DNA of 64,000 nucleotides from Fibrobacter sp. (GTDB lineage Bacteria; Fibrobacterota; Fibrobacteria; Fibrobacterales; Fibrobacteraceae). A program made the translations under genes and the position numbers. Under the pieces are notes generated by a model that was not told the origin of the DNA, ran no database searches, and was given only the letters and a program-made list of their open reading frames with translations. The DNA lies in contig JAKSIL010000009.1 in the NCBI GenBank assembly GCA_024398815.1, forward strand, positions 1-64,000. Direction: 5' to 3'. Of the stretch, positions 1-8,536 are shown piece by piece (position 1 is the stretch's first letter; each line of letters opens with the position of its first letter).

Positions 1-3000
1 TCCCAAAAATTGAGAAGCAGACCAAAAATAGGTGGAAATACCAGCAGGATAAAAATACCCATCAAGGTCTCTATCACTTACAGGAAGAGCAGAGAAACCG
101 TAAGAATCTATTCCGATATCCACCCCATTATGAAAAGTCCACCCAATTTTCGCTTTAAGAATAACAGCAGTATTTGCACCATTTAGCGCAGAAAGCAGTT
201 CATTACATTCATTACTGCTAGGCAAATGCCAACCTTTTGGGCAAATCCCTCGCAATGGCTCTGTCAAATTACAAACTTTTTCAGATCCACATTTTACGCC
301 AAGACTATCGTATATATAAACTGAATCTATAGCTGCAGCCCATGTGTACAATCGTCCAGCCACATTACAACGCGACTCCATATTACTATGACACCACGAT
401 TTACCTTTTAGGCTTGGTGTAGCAACACTATCCGAGTAATTCAGATTTTCCGCCATCCAAACCTGGTCGCCAATTTTCACAGACTTGTAAACTTTGCCAT
501 CACGTTCATCGGTAAATTCATCATATTTGATTTCAGGATTTAAATACACATCTTTTGGCAAATCCCAGGTCCACACATTACCATCATACCACTTTTTATT
601 ATAACAAACATAGTAGTGGTCTTTTTCATTTTCTTCATCGTAATCATTCACTCTCTCTTTATTTCGTTTTGTCGTACACCCATCTATACTCAACGTATCG
701 AATTCCGTTGTCGAGGCTCTCCACGAGCCTTCAACTTCATCAAATACATAAATGTTAGTACTGACAACGTCTCCCTTTCTCCAAGCACCATCGGTGGTAT
801 CGTTCCAATGGTAAGTATCATACTGCAATGCTGTTGCTATTACCCACTTACGAGGAGTACAAATGTAATAGGTATTGCCAACTTTCCCCACAGAATCCTT
901 AATCGCAGAGACACAGCCTCCGAGAGCACTTTCAACAGCATCTGTCGTTCGCCAAGCTGTAGCGTCATAAACATAAACGCTATCCGTAACGGCACCTTTC
1001 TTTATTTCTCCATCGTACCCCGCCGACCAATCTTTATTTGCCTCATAGTCGTAGGTATCTTTTTCTAGAGTAGTCGCATTTCGCCAATGCTTATCAGCAT
1101 TTTCATAAATGTAATACACATTTTCATTTATCTGTCCTACCCTAACTTCACCGTCAAAAGAGCCCGCGCCCCATGTAGCAGTATCTTTTTCGATATCCGT
1201 CGCCTCGCGCCAATTTCTTGCATCGCAAATATGCCACACCTTGTCGCTTCCGAGGCCCACCGTATCCTGACGGAGTTGCGTACAGCCTCTCAATCCCAGG
1301 GAGCAATCGTTTGCATTCCCCGAACGCCAAGCATTGTCTTCGAACACGTAGCAGTTCCTTGAATTTACGGAACCAGCCTTGCTGTCACCATCCTTGCCAT
1401 CCGCCCAGCGGTACGTATCATATTCAATGGCCGTCGCCGCTGTCCAGGCTTTATTCCTACAGATGTAATAAGTGCCGTCGACCTTGCCCACGGAATCCTT
1501 GATGGCTTCGACACAGCCGCCCAGAACGGCCTCGACAGCGCTCGTCACGCGCCAAAAATCCTTGTCAAATACATAGACCGAATCCGTCACGTTCCCCTTC
1601 TTGATTGCTCCATCCGTAGAATCCGCCCAGCCGAAAGTGTCCTTCTCGTAGGTCGTCGCATTTCTCCAGGATTTGGCATCACAGATGTGCCACACCTTGT
1701 CACTTCCGAGGCCAACGGTATCCTGTCGGAGTTGCGTACAGCCTCTCAATCCCAGGGAGCAGTCGCTTGCATTACCCGAGCGCCAAGCATTGTCTTCGAA
1801 CACGTAGCAGTTCTTTGAATTTACGGAACCAGCCTTGCTGTCACCATCCTTGCCGTCCTTCCACTTGTAAGTGTCCTTTTCATAATCCGTCGCAACCTCC
1901 CAATTTTCATTACGGCATATTACATGACCCATTGACGACTCGGCAACTTCTAAAGAGCGATCTTCGGTACAGCCACCTAATTCAGCATCAACGAACACGC
2001 CAATTTGCCAAACTCCACCATGGCAAACATACACGTAAGAGTCGTTTACCTTTCCATTCATTACATTCCCATCCTTACACTTGTCGCCAGATTTTTTACT
2101 TCCTTCATCCCACTTATACGTATCCTTCTCCAAATCCGTTGCAACACGCCAGCCATCGGCATCACAGGTAAAATGCATTCCATAATACGCACTCAACTTA
2201 TTCGTAGCAGACTTCACTTCCGCACGATTTTTCTTGGAGCAATCACCCAAGCCAAAGTTATGCCACCAGTAATTCTTCAGGTATTTTTCAAATGCAGGGA
2301 CATCACTTCCCAATTTCCACCCCTCAACATTGCTTCGAATCAACGCATAGTTGGCTCCGAAAGTCCAGTCAGCAACCGCAGCTTTTGTACTCTCGTCGTC
2401 CCATGTTCCATCAGCCTCCAAATCCTGCGCAAAATCCGCTAGTCTTACGCTAAATTTAGCCTCGTTCAAATTCCCCTGCATCATAATGGAAATAGCGAGA
2501 AGTGCGGCATTTCCATCACCGGCAGCAAGAATATTCAAATCTTCAAAATTTTTCGAAAGGTCCATATCCAAATAGAAAGCCTTCAAAATCTCGGATTCAG
2601 CTTGTTGTTTCGCATCATGAACCGTATAGCCTTCCTGAGTCACTAGTCCCACCACACGTTCGTACTCCAAATGCGTGAGAAGGTTGATATTGGCTTCACT
2701 CCGTTTGGAAAGATCCGTCAACGCCTGGAGAGATACAGGAGCACAGCTTTCTTCACCAGTTACTTCATTCCGATAGAAGCCATTCACCACCATGTAGGCA
2801 TACTGGCTCGCTAAATTCACGCTTTTAATATCAAATAAGCCATCGTCACTTCGAATGGTTCCAGAGAAGGAGGCTCCCGTCTGCTTAAGGGTTTTGCCAT
2901 CCTTAAGTTCATTCGCAGTAACCGTAGAACCTCGCAAGAACGGTCCTTTCTGCGACACGCCCGTAATGGTTTTGTCCACTATGGCCAGCGTATTTTCATC

Positions 3001-3123
3001 TTCGGAGGAGCCTCCTGCCGTCTTGTCTTCGCTGCAGGCACACAGCAAAAGTGCAGCCATCACCAGAAAATACGCCCAAAGGGGCAAAACGCAATTTTGC
3101 TTCAGAGTAAGGGTTGTCTTCAT
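1..3123 (-). CDS. FISUMP-domain lipoprotein (3' end outside window)
   Basis: Open without interruption for 1041 codons from an ATG at 3123 to the window edge, so the C-terminus is missing. The N-terminus is a lipoprotein signal with a hydrophobic stretch ending LLLCAC (Cys30), implying outer-membrane anchoring. Residues about 45-300 form a domain beginning with ITGVSQKGPFLRGS, seen in other Fibrobacter surface proteins. Residues about 310-830 are imperfect repeats around the pattern W-R-x-A-T-x-x-E-K-D-T-Y-x-W, each with paired cysteines. The last part is a FISUMP domain (TIGR02145): DERDGKVYKSVKIG, WMAENLNY, GRLYTWAAA, GICPKGWHLPSS, YGFSALP. Its ATG overlaps the stop of the upstream regulator gene (ATGA), so the two are probably translationally coupled. 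The molecular function of FISUMP proteins is not established; a surface role in fibre adhesion is an inference from the lineage. Confidence 0.9.
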   Translation of the reverse strand, partial: MKTTLTLKQNCVLPLWAYFLVMAALLLCACSEDKTAGGSSEDENTLAIVDKTITGVSQKGPFLRGSTVTANELKDGKTLKQTGASFSGTIRSDDGLFDIKSVNLASQYAYMVVNGFYRNEVTGEESCAPVSLQALTDLSKRSEANINLLTHLEYERVVGLVTQEGYTVHDAKQQAESEILKAFYLDMDLSKNFEDLNILAAGDGNAALLAISIMMQGNLNEAKFSVRLADFAQDLEADGTWDDESTKAAVADWTFGANYALIRSNVEGWKLGSDVPAFEKYLKNYWWHNFGLGDCSKKNRAEVKSATNKLSAYYGMHFTCDADGWRVATDLEKDTYKWDEGSKKSGDKCKDGNVMNGKVNDSYVYVCHGGVWQIGVFVDAELGGCTEDRSLEVAESSMGHVICRNENWEVATDYEKDTYKWKDGKDGDSKAGSVNSKNCYVFEDNAWRSGNASDCSLGLRGCTQLRQDTVGLGSDKVWHICDAKSWRNATTYEKDTFGWADSTDGAIKKGNVTDSVYVFDKDFWRVTSAVEAVLGGCVEAIKDSVGKVDGTYYICRNKAWTAATAIEYDTYRWADGKDGDSKAGSVNSRNCYVFEDNAWRSGNANDCSLGLRGCTQLRQDTVGLGSDKVWHICDARNWREATDIEKDTATWGAGSFDGEVRVGQINENVYYIYENADKHWRNATTLEKDTYDYEANKDWSAGYDGEIKKGAVTDSVYVYDATAWRTTDAVESALGGCVSAIKDSVGKVGNTYYICTPRKWVIATALQYDTYHWNDTTDGAWRKGDVVSTNIYVFDEVEGSWRASTTEFDTLSIDGCTTKRNKERVNDYDEENEKDHYYVCYNKKWYDGNVWTWDLPKDVYLNPEIKYDEFTDERDGKVYKSVKIGDQVWMAENLNYSDSVATPSLKGKSWCHSNMESRCNVAGRLYTWAAAIDSVYIYDSLGVKCGSEKVCNLTEPLRGICPKGWHLPSSNECNELLSALNGANTAVILKAKIGWTFHNGVDIGIDSYGFSALPVSDRDLDGYFYPAGISTYFWSASQFLG
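1234..1853 (-). repeat. Internal coding repeat in the FISUMP lipoprotein gene
   Basis: A stretch of about 160 nt at 1234-1397 recurs at 1690-1853 with only a few substitutions, an offset of 456 nt (152 codons). Both copies encode the same Cys-rich segment (SKNCYVFEDNAWRSGNA type, then CSLGLRGCTQLRQDTVG). The offset is a multiple of three, so the repeat adds or removes whole protein modules. Weaker relatives of the module fill the neighbouring sequence. Confidence 0.85.
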
Positions 3124-3965
3124 TTGGACTTCTCCTTTTTTAAACTTTTCAGATTCCTGCTAAGCGGGAACAGATGCAAATTCAGCCGATAAACCTGCTC
3201 GGTTCTGTCGCTTTCCGTCGCAATCGCCACGACTCGACGGCGACACTCGGCAAGTTCATTGCGAATCCGGTCAAAGGCTTCTCGGGTAACACCTACGGTA
3301 AGTCCACTAATATCCCTATCTTCCGGAGCCACATTTTCGATAGCGGCCTTTGCAAAATCGCACATTTGCTTTTGCATATTCCGCAAAATGACTGGCATGG
3401 CGGCATTTTTGCCGGAACTTATCGACTTTTTGGTCCTTCTGTAACTACCGCGACGGTCCTTCTTCAAAAATCCATTTTGCAACAGAAAACGAAGAGCATC
3501 TTCTGCAGCACCCGCTGTTATCTGCGGAACACACATTTCTGCAAGTTCACTCGCTTCGGGATTCTTTATGGCAGGCGCCAACTCTCGCAGCACCTGATTT
3601 TCAAAACGCTCATAATACGCAAATTCACCAGCAGTAAGCACATTCACCTTGTGCTCATGAGCAAAAGTACGAATTCGCTTCATCACTGCCGTTTTTGCAT
3701 CATCCCCAACAGCTCGGTCATATTCCACCAACAGCCTAAAATACTGCTGTTCAAAGCCAACAAGATTCATTGCCGCAGCCACACGCTCCACAGCATCGTC
3801 ACTGAGGCCGCTTTTGCCTTCCGTCAACAGTTTTAAGTATACAGGGGAGCCAAAGCCAGCCAATTTGGCAAATTCACGCCACGTAAACTTACCACCGGAC
3901 TTTTTCCAGTTGTAAAAATCCAGAATATACTGGCGATAGTCTATGTAATCGGTGACGGCCTTCAC
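3120..3965 (-). CDS. TIGR02147-family (DUF4423-like) putative regulator
   Basis: A 281-residue cytoplasmic protein without signal peptide. The opening TDYIDYRQYILDFYNWKK, the following FTWREFAKLAGFGSPVYLKLL and the C-terminal VGVTREAFDRIRNELAECRRRVVAIA are characteristic of the TIGR02147 family, expanded in Fibrobacter. The N-terminal part (residues about 25-65) reads like a helix-turn-helix domain (REFAKLAGFGSPVYL), so a DNA-binding role is likely but inferred. The start is GTG; a TATATT box lies 7 nt upstream and no Shine-Dalgarno is present, suggesting a leaderless transcript. The stop overlaps the start of the FISUMP lipoprotein gene, so the protein probably controls or serves that surface protein. 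Confidence 0.85.
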   Translation of the reverse strand: MKAVTDYIDYRQYILDFYNWKKSGGKFTWREFAKLAGFGSPVYLKLLTEGKSGLSDDAVERVAAAMNLVGFEQQYFRLLVEYDRAVGDDAKTAVMKRIRTFAHEHKVNVLTAGEFAYYERFENQVLRELAPAIKNPEASELAEMCVPQITAGAAEDALRFLLQNGFLKKDRRGSYRRTKKSISSGKNAAMPVILRNMQKQMCDFAKAAIENVAPEDRDISGLTVGVTREAFDRIRNELAECRRRVVAIATESDRTEQVYRLNLHLFPLSRNLKSLKKEKSK

Positions 3966-3972
3966 AAAAATA

Positions 3973-3978
3973 AATATA
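3973..3978 (-). promoter_or_regulatory. Predicted -10 box, leaderless start of the TIGR02147 gene
   Basis: On the minus strand this reads TATATT and ends 7 nt before the GTG start at 3965. No purine-rich ribosome binding site lies between them. The distance is what is expected if transcription begins at or near the start codon. Confidence 0.5.
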
Positions 3979-4119
3979 ACAATATTTTAGACGTTATGAT
4001 ACAAAAATATGATACACTGTAATCATTCTCACACCCAGTAACCCATCTACATTATCCCACCGTTTCCGCTTGTAACCATTTTTTACGGGGGCGGCAAAGT
4101 TTCAGCCCACACTTTAGCC

Positions 4120-4125
4120 TATATT
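4120..4125 (+). promoter_or_regulatory. Predicted -10 box, leaderless start of the dehydrogenase/propeller gene
   Basis: TATATT followed by a 6-nt gap and the ATG at 4132. The spacing leaves no room for a 5' leader with a Shine-Dalgarno. Confidence 0.5.
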
Positions 4126-4131
4126 ATAGGT

Positions 4132-6120
4132 ATGAAAACTTTGAAATTGGGTATTTTAGGTTCCGGCCACATCGCTACGAAAATGGCGTTGGCCGTCAAG
4201 GGTCTTGAATCTCGCGAAATGGGCGTCGAGGCATATGCCGTCGCCTCGCGCAACTTGGCAAAAGCCGAAGATTTCGCAAAAGCGTACGGCTTCAAGAAAG
4301 CCTACGGGAGTTACGAAGAACTCGCAAGCGACCCCGATGTGGACCTCATCTACATTGCAACTCCGCATTCCCTCCATTTCGACTGCGCCAAGCTTTGCAT
4401 CGAGCGCGGTAAGAACTTGCTTGTCGAAAAAGCCTTCTGTGCGAACGCCAAGCAGGCGAACATGATTGTCGCCATGGCGCACGACAAGGGGACTTTCCTT
4501 TGCGAAGCGATGTGGACACGATTCTTGCCTGCCGTACAGATGGTGAACGAGTGGACCTGCTCCGGGAAAATCGGAACAGTAGAAGGCGTGGAGGCGGACT
4601 TTTCAATGCCTTTGACGCATGTGGAGCGCCTGGTGAACCCTGCCTTGGCAGGAGGCGCGCTCCTAGACCTCGGCATCTACAGTTTAACTTTCGCGGACTT
4701 GTTCCTGGGCCGCGCGGGCAGTAAAAGCGCGAGCAACAACATCAAGGGCATCCAAAGCAAGTGCGTCAAGTTCCACACGGGCGTCGATGCCACCGACTGG
4801 ATTGACATCACCTACGAGAACGGTCAAGTCGCCCACCTCAAGACGTCCATGGTTTCGCCGTTGCATAACGAAGGCATCATTTACGGGAGCAACGGGTTCA
4901 TCCGCGTCGTGAACCTGAACGACATGGAGAAAATCGAACTGCACGATTCCACAGGCGCCATCGTCGAAGAAGTGAAACCGCCGCGCATCGTGAACTGCTA
5001 CGAGTACGAAGTCCTCGCCTGCAAAAAAGCGCTTGAAAACCCGAGTACATCCCGGCACGAAATTTGCGGCATACCTTATCTTGGCGCAGCCCAATCGAAC
5101 AGGGAAACCATTTGGGAAACCGCCGAAATGCCGCACGCCAAGACCCTCGAAATGATGGAACTGATGGACGGACTCCGCGCAAACTGGGGCGTCAGTTACC
5201 CGTTCGAAATTTCCCCGGGCGACACGTGGAACCGCACTGGCGACAAGTCCACATTGCAAGTTTTCGACATCGAAACCGGCGCCGTCACTACGCTCAAGGA
5301 ATTCGACCAGGTCATCGAGGCCCCGAACTGGAGCGCCGACGGCAAATTCCTCACCTACAACGCAGGCGGCCGCATCTACAAACTGAACCTTGAACGCGAC
5401 AATGCCGGAAAACTCTCTGCTGGCGAAATCACCGAAGTCCCCAGTCACTACGTGGACAACTGCAACAACGACCATGTGCTCTCCCCCGACGGCACTGGCC
5501 TTTACGTAAGCCACCACACCAAGGAAGACGGACTTTCGCGCATCTACAAAATCTTTTTCGACGGCCGCATGCCAGAACTCGTGACGCCGCTCGCGCCAAG
5601 TTACCTCCACGGCATCACCCCCGACGGCAAAACGCTCGCCTACTGCGCCGAACGTAACGGCGAATACGACATCTACACCATCCCCGCCATCGGCGGCAAC
5701 GAAACGCGCCTCACCACGGCAAAGGGGCTGAACGACGGCCCCGAATACGACGCGAACGGCGAATACATCTGGTTCAACTCCGTGCGCTCGGGCCGCATGC
5801 AAGCCTTCCGCATGAAGGCCGACGGCTCGGAACAAACGCAAATCACCGACGATATCCATTGGAACACCTGGTTCCCGCACATTTCGCCAAACCGCGAGCA
5901 CATCGTGATGGTCGCCTACCACGAATCGGACGTTCGCCCCGGCGAACACGTGCCGAACAAGAACGTGGAACTCCGACTTGCGAGTCGCGACCCCGCCAGT
6001 GCCACAGGCTTCGGACGCGCCAAGACGATTTTGAAACTCTTCGGCGGCCAAGGGACCATCAACGTGAATTCCTGGGCCCCCGACAGCAAACAATTCGCCT
6101 TCGTGAGCTATAAAAAATAG
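4132..6120 (+). CDS. Gfo/Idh/MocA oxidoreductase fused to a TolB-like beta-propeller
   Basis: A 662-residue two-part protein. Residues 1 to about 362 form a complete Gfo/Idh/MocA dehydrogenase: nucleotide-binding GILGSGHIATKMA, DLIYIATPHSLH, the EK region (VEKAFCANAKQA, with Ala where many relatives have Pro), EAMWTRFLPA, and the family's usual ending MDGLRANWGVSYPFE. From about residue 366 the chain continues in frame as a TolB/PD40-type propeller with repeated blades such as APNWSADGKFLTYNAGGRIY, HVLSPDGTGLYVS, ITPDGKTLAYCAERNGEYDI and PEYDANGEYIWFNS. No signal peptide, so it should be cytoplasmic. The dehydrogenase half probably acts on a sugar or cyclic polyol with NAD(P); the propeller may be a partner or ligand-binding platform. 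The substrate is unknown. It is monocistronic or heads a run with the HIT gene 46 nt downstream. Confidence 0.85.
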   Translation: MKTLKLGILGSGHIATKMALAVKGLESREMGVEAYAVASRNLAKAEDFAKAYGFKKAYGSYEELASDPDVDLIYIATPHSLHFDCAKLCIERGKNLLVEKAFCANAKQANMIVAMAHDKGTFLCEAMWTRFLPAVQMVNEWTCSGKIGTVEGVEADFSMPLTHVERLVNPALAGGALLDLGIYSLTFADLFLGRAGSKSASNNIKGIQSKCVKFHTGVDATDWIDITYENGQVAHLKTSMVSPLHNEGIIYGSNGFIRVVNLNDMEKIELHDSTGAIVEEVKPPRIVNCYEYEVLACKKALENPSTSRHEICGIPYLGAAQSNRETIWETAEMPHAKTLEMMELMDGLRANWGVSYPFEISPGDTWNRTGDKSTLQVFDIETGAVTTLKEFDQVIEAPNWSADGKFLTYNAGGRIYKLNLERDNAGKLSAGEITEVPSHYVDNCNNDHVLSPDGTGLYVSHHTKEDGLSRIYKIFFDGRMPELVTPLAPSYLHGITPDGKTLAYCAERNGEYDIYTIPAIGGNETRLTTAKGLNDGPEYDANGEYIWFNSVRSGRMQAFRMKADGSEQTQITDDIHWNTWFPHISPNREHIVMVAYHESDVRPGEHVPNKNVELRLASRDPASATGFGRAKTILKLFGGQGTINVNSWAPDSKQFAFVSYKK

Positions 6121-6166
6121 GCTGCACCCTCAAAAGTCGCCAACTTTTACTACCATTATATACACT

Positions 6167-6523
6167 ATGAGTGAAAACTGCCTATTCTGCAAAATAATCA
6201 AGGGTGAAATCCCTTCCAAGAAAATCTACGAAGACGACGACGTATTCGCCTTCTACGACATCGCCCCGCAAGCCCCGGTCCACTTCCTCGTGGTTCCGAA
6301 GCGCCACATCGCAACCGTCATGGACATGAAGCCCGAAGACTGTGAACTCATGGGCAAGATGCTCTACCGCGCACAGATTATCGCGAAAGAACTCGGCCTC
6401 GAAGAATCGGGCGCCCGCTTCGTGTTCAACTGCAAGGCCGACGCCGGCCAGACGGTTTTCCACATCCACCTGCACGTGGTTGGCGGAACCCAGATGGGCT
6501 GGCCTCCGTTCCCGGCGAAGTAG
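6167..6523 (+). CDS. HIT-family (HinT-like) purine nucleotide phosphoramidase
   Basis: A 118-residue histidine triad protein, normal HinT length. The N-terminus NCLFCKIIKGEIPSKKIYED and the catalytic triad FHIHLHVVGG near residues 97-106 are diagnostic. Family members hydrolyse AMP-linked phosphoramidates such as aminoacyl-adenylate by-products in the cytoplasm. The ATG lies just after an AT-rich TATATA stretch (6157-6162) with no Shine-Dalgarno, so translation may be leaderless. recO follows 27 nt downstream. Confidence 0.93.
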   Translation: MSENCLFCKIIKGEIPSKKIYEDDDVFAFYDIAPQAPVHFLVVPKRHIATVMDMKPEDCELMGKMLYRAQIIAKELGLEESGARFVFNCKADAGQTVFHIHLHVVGGTQMGWPPFPAK

Positions 6524-6550
6524 GTTTCAGGCTAAAAGCCGCGACCGTTT

Positions 6551-7288
6551 ATGATCAAGACCCGCGCCATAGTCCTGCACCGGTTCCCTTACAGCGATTC
6601 CAGTTGGATCGTGAAGGCGCTTACCGAAGAGTGCGGGATTATTTCCTTTATCGTGAAAGGCGGTAAGCGGAAGGAATCCCCGTTCAAAGGGGCACTCGAC
6701 CCGCTTTCGTTAAGCGAGGTCGTTTTTAGGCAGAACCCTAACACGGAACTGCAGTTCATCAAGGAAGCAACACTCCTTGAATGGAGAAAGAACCTGCGCG
6801 AAGATTTGCTCAGTCTTGCAAAGGCGCAAGTCATGGCTGAAATGATTTTGCGTTACGCTCCGCAAGGAGTTCCGTTGCAAGATGAATTTCAACTTTTGGA
6901 ACGCGCTACTAGCGAACTGGACCAGCCTGCCGACACTCCCAAGAACAACATTTTCGCCAAGTGGCTCCTTTCCACCTGTGAAATGTGGGGGTACGACCTT
7001 GACCTTGGCACATGCTCACGCTGCGGAGGAACCTTGGAAAGCTCCGCCGCGGACTTTTTCCCGGAAACAGGCGGATTTGTCTGCAAATCATGCCTCGGTG
7101 TCGAAAGCCCTCGGGCTAAGTTGGAGACTGTCAACGGATTATGGGCACTACGCCAAGGCGCGGAAATTCAGCATCCGCAATTCACCGAAAACGCCCTTCT
7201 CGCCTATCTGCGCACACACATCGGATTCCTCAAGGAAATCAACTCCATCAAGTTCCTGAACGAGACTCGGAAACTGTTTGAGGAATAG
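6551..7288 (+). CDS. recO: DNA repair protein RecO
   Basis: 245 residues, typical for RecO of the RecFOR recombination-mediator pathway that loads RecA on SSB-coated gaps. The N-terminal OB-fold is recognisable by TRAIVLHRFPYSDSSWIV and FIVKGGKRKESPF. The zinc-binding part has the expected CSRCGG and CKSCLG pairs (C-x2-C twice) around residues 156-180. It is in the same direction as, and close to, the HIT gene. Confidence 0.93.
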   Translation: MIKTRAIVLHRFPYSDSSWIVKALTEECGIISFIVKGGKRKESPFKGALDPLSLSEVVFRQNPNTELQFIKEATLLEWRKNLREDLLSLAKAQVMAEMILRYAPQGVPLQDEFQLLERATSELDQPADTPKNNIFAKWLLSTCEMWGYDLDLGTCSRCGGTLESSAADFFPETGGFVCKSCLGVESPRAKLETVNGLWALRQGAEIQHPQFTENALLAYLRTHIGFLKEINSIKFLNETRKLFEE

Positions 7289-7440
7289 GCAACAGGTTAC
7301 AGGTGTCAGGCATCAGGTATCAGGCGACAGCCTACAGGGGCAATGCCGAAAATAGTTATGAGATCCTCTAGTCTCAAATTCCCGGGCTATAATCTCTAAA
7401 TCCTAGCCACCAACCGCTAACCACTAACCACTAATTAACT
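7289..7440. repeat. Low-complexity intergenic repeat tract
   Basis: The recO-panB gap begins with overlapping variants of ATCAGG/GTCAGG (7299-7330) and ends with a 7-nt iteration of CTAACCA (about 7417-7434). No open frame or hairpin of note was seen. Similar simple text occurs elsewhere in the window (see priA). Confidence 0.5.
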
Positions 7441-7468
7441 ACCTTTTATCGCAACAGAGAGGCATAAA

Positions 7469-8221
7469 ATGTTAACTCCAGATGAAATCAAGGCCAAAAA
7501 GGCCCTCGGTGAAAAGATTTCCATGGTCACCAGTTACGATTTCGCCTTTGCAAAGATGGCGGAAGCAGCTGGAGTTGACCAGATTCTCGTGGGCGACAGT
7601 CTCGCAAACACGATGCTCGGCTACAAGAGCACTCGCGAAGTCGGCATGACGGAAATGCTGATTTTCGCAGCAGCCGTTTGCCGCGGCGCCCCGAATACGC
7701 ACGTCATCGGCGACATGCCCTTCGGTAGCGACGCAAATCCCGAACTCGCCTATGACAACGCCCGCCGTTTTTTGGACGTAGGGTGCGCAAGCATCAAGCT
7801 CGAAGGCACCCCGGAAGGCGTCATCGAATTTCTTCGCAGCAAGGACATCCCTGTTTGCGCCCACCACGGACTTCTGCCGCAGACTGCAGAGAACTTCAAA
7901 CAGAAGGGTAAAACCGAAGAAGAAGCCGCCGCCATCGAAGCCGCGGCCAAGTACACCGACAGTCTCGGCTGCTTCGAGATGGTCCTCGAGCACATTCCCG
8001 AAGACCTTGGATCCCGCATCACCAAAGGCGTGAAGGCCGCCACCATCGGAATCGGCGGAGGCAAGTTCACAGACGGCCAGGTTCTTGTGATGCACGATGC
8101 ACTCGGCATGCACCCCGGAAAGATTCCTCCGTTCGCTACAAAGTTCGTCGACATGTACGCTCTCGGCGTCGAAGGGTTCAAAAAGTACGTGGAAAGTGTC
8201 AACAGCACCAAGCAAGTGTGA
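7469..8221 (+). CDS. panB: 3-methyl-2-oxobutanoate hydroxymethyltransferase (PanB)
   Basis: 250 residues. PanB transfers a hydroxymethyl group from 5,10-methylene-THF to ketoisovalerate, the first committed step to pantothenate. Family signatures are MVTSYDFAFAKMAEAAGVDQILVGDSL, GDMPFG, SIKLEG and CAHHGLLPQ, and IGIGGGKFTDGQVLVMHD carries the usual glycine-rich motif near the C-terminus. The ATG is preceded by a good GAGAGG ribosome binding site. A terminator hairpin follows the stop. No other pantothenate gene is adjacent; coaX, further on in CoA synthesis, is 45 kb away in this window. Confidence 0.95.
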   Translation: MLTPDEIKAKKALGEKISMVTSYDFAFAKMAEAAGVDQILVGDSLANTMLGYKSTREVGMTEMLIFAAAVCRGAPNTHVIGDMPFGSDANPELAYDNARRFLDVGCASIKLEGTPEGVIEFLRSKDIPVCAHHGLLPQTAENFKQKGKTEEEAAAIEAAAKYTDSLGCFEMVLEHIPEDLGSRITKGVKAATIGIGGGKFTDGQVLVMHDALGMHPGKIPPFATKFVDMYALGVEGFKKYVESVNSTKQV

Positions 8222-8293
8222 CAATCAACACCGACTGCGGGAAAAATCGTTCAGCGCAAAAATTATTTCGTTGAGTATCATTGAGTTACAAGC

Positions 8294-8319
8294 AAAAGCC
8301 GGTTCATCCGGCTTTTTTG
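8294..8319 (+). terminator. Rho-independent terminator after panB
   Basis: A stem AGCCGG/CCGGCT with a short loop is followed by a run of six T on the plus strand and preceded by A residues. Confidence 0.8.
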
Positions 8320-8466
8320 TTGCAATCCTCCGGAACCCGCATAAATACTGAGTTGCAGTCAAATTACATACAAAGTAATTTCCGTCATTTTGCGAGGTTC
8401 AAAAAGTCTTTTTTTGTCGCTGTCAATACCTTTTTGAAAAAAAATGAAAAAAATTAAAAAAAAGTG

Positions 8467-8495
8467 TTGATTATTTGTGAAAATAAAGTTATTTT
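8467..8495 (+). promoter_or_regulatory. Predicted promoter of the histone H1-like gene
   Basis: TTGATT (8467-8472) and TATTTT (8490-8495) are separated by 17 nt inside a very A/T-rich stretch (about 8400-8530), as expected for a strongly expressed gene. Confidence 0.45.
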
Positions 8496-8536
8496 ATAGT
8501 CATCAAACAATTAACCCTCAAAAAAGGAAGAATAAA

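Noticed and set aside
8477-8536. Upstream extension of the H1-like protein (20 codons)
   Set aside because: The extension reads through the promoter region and has no ribosome site, whereas the ATG at 8537 does.
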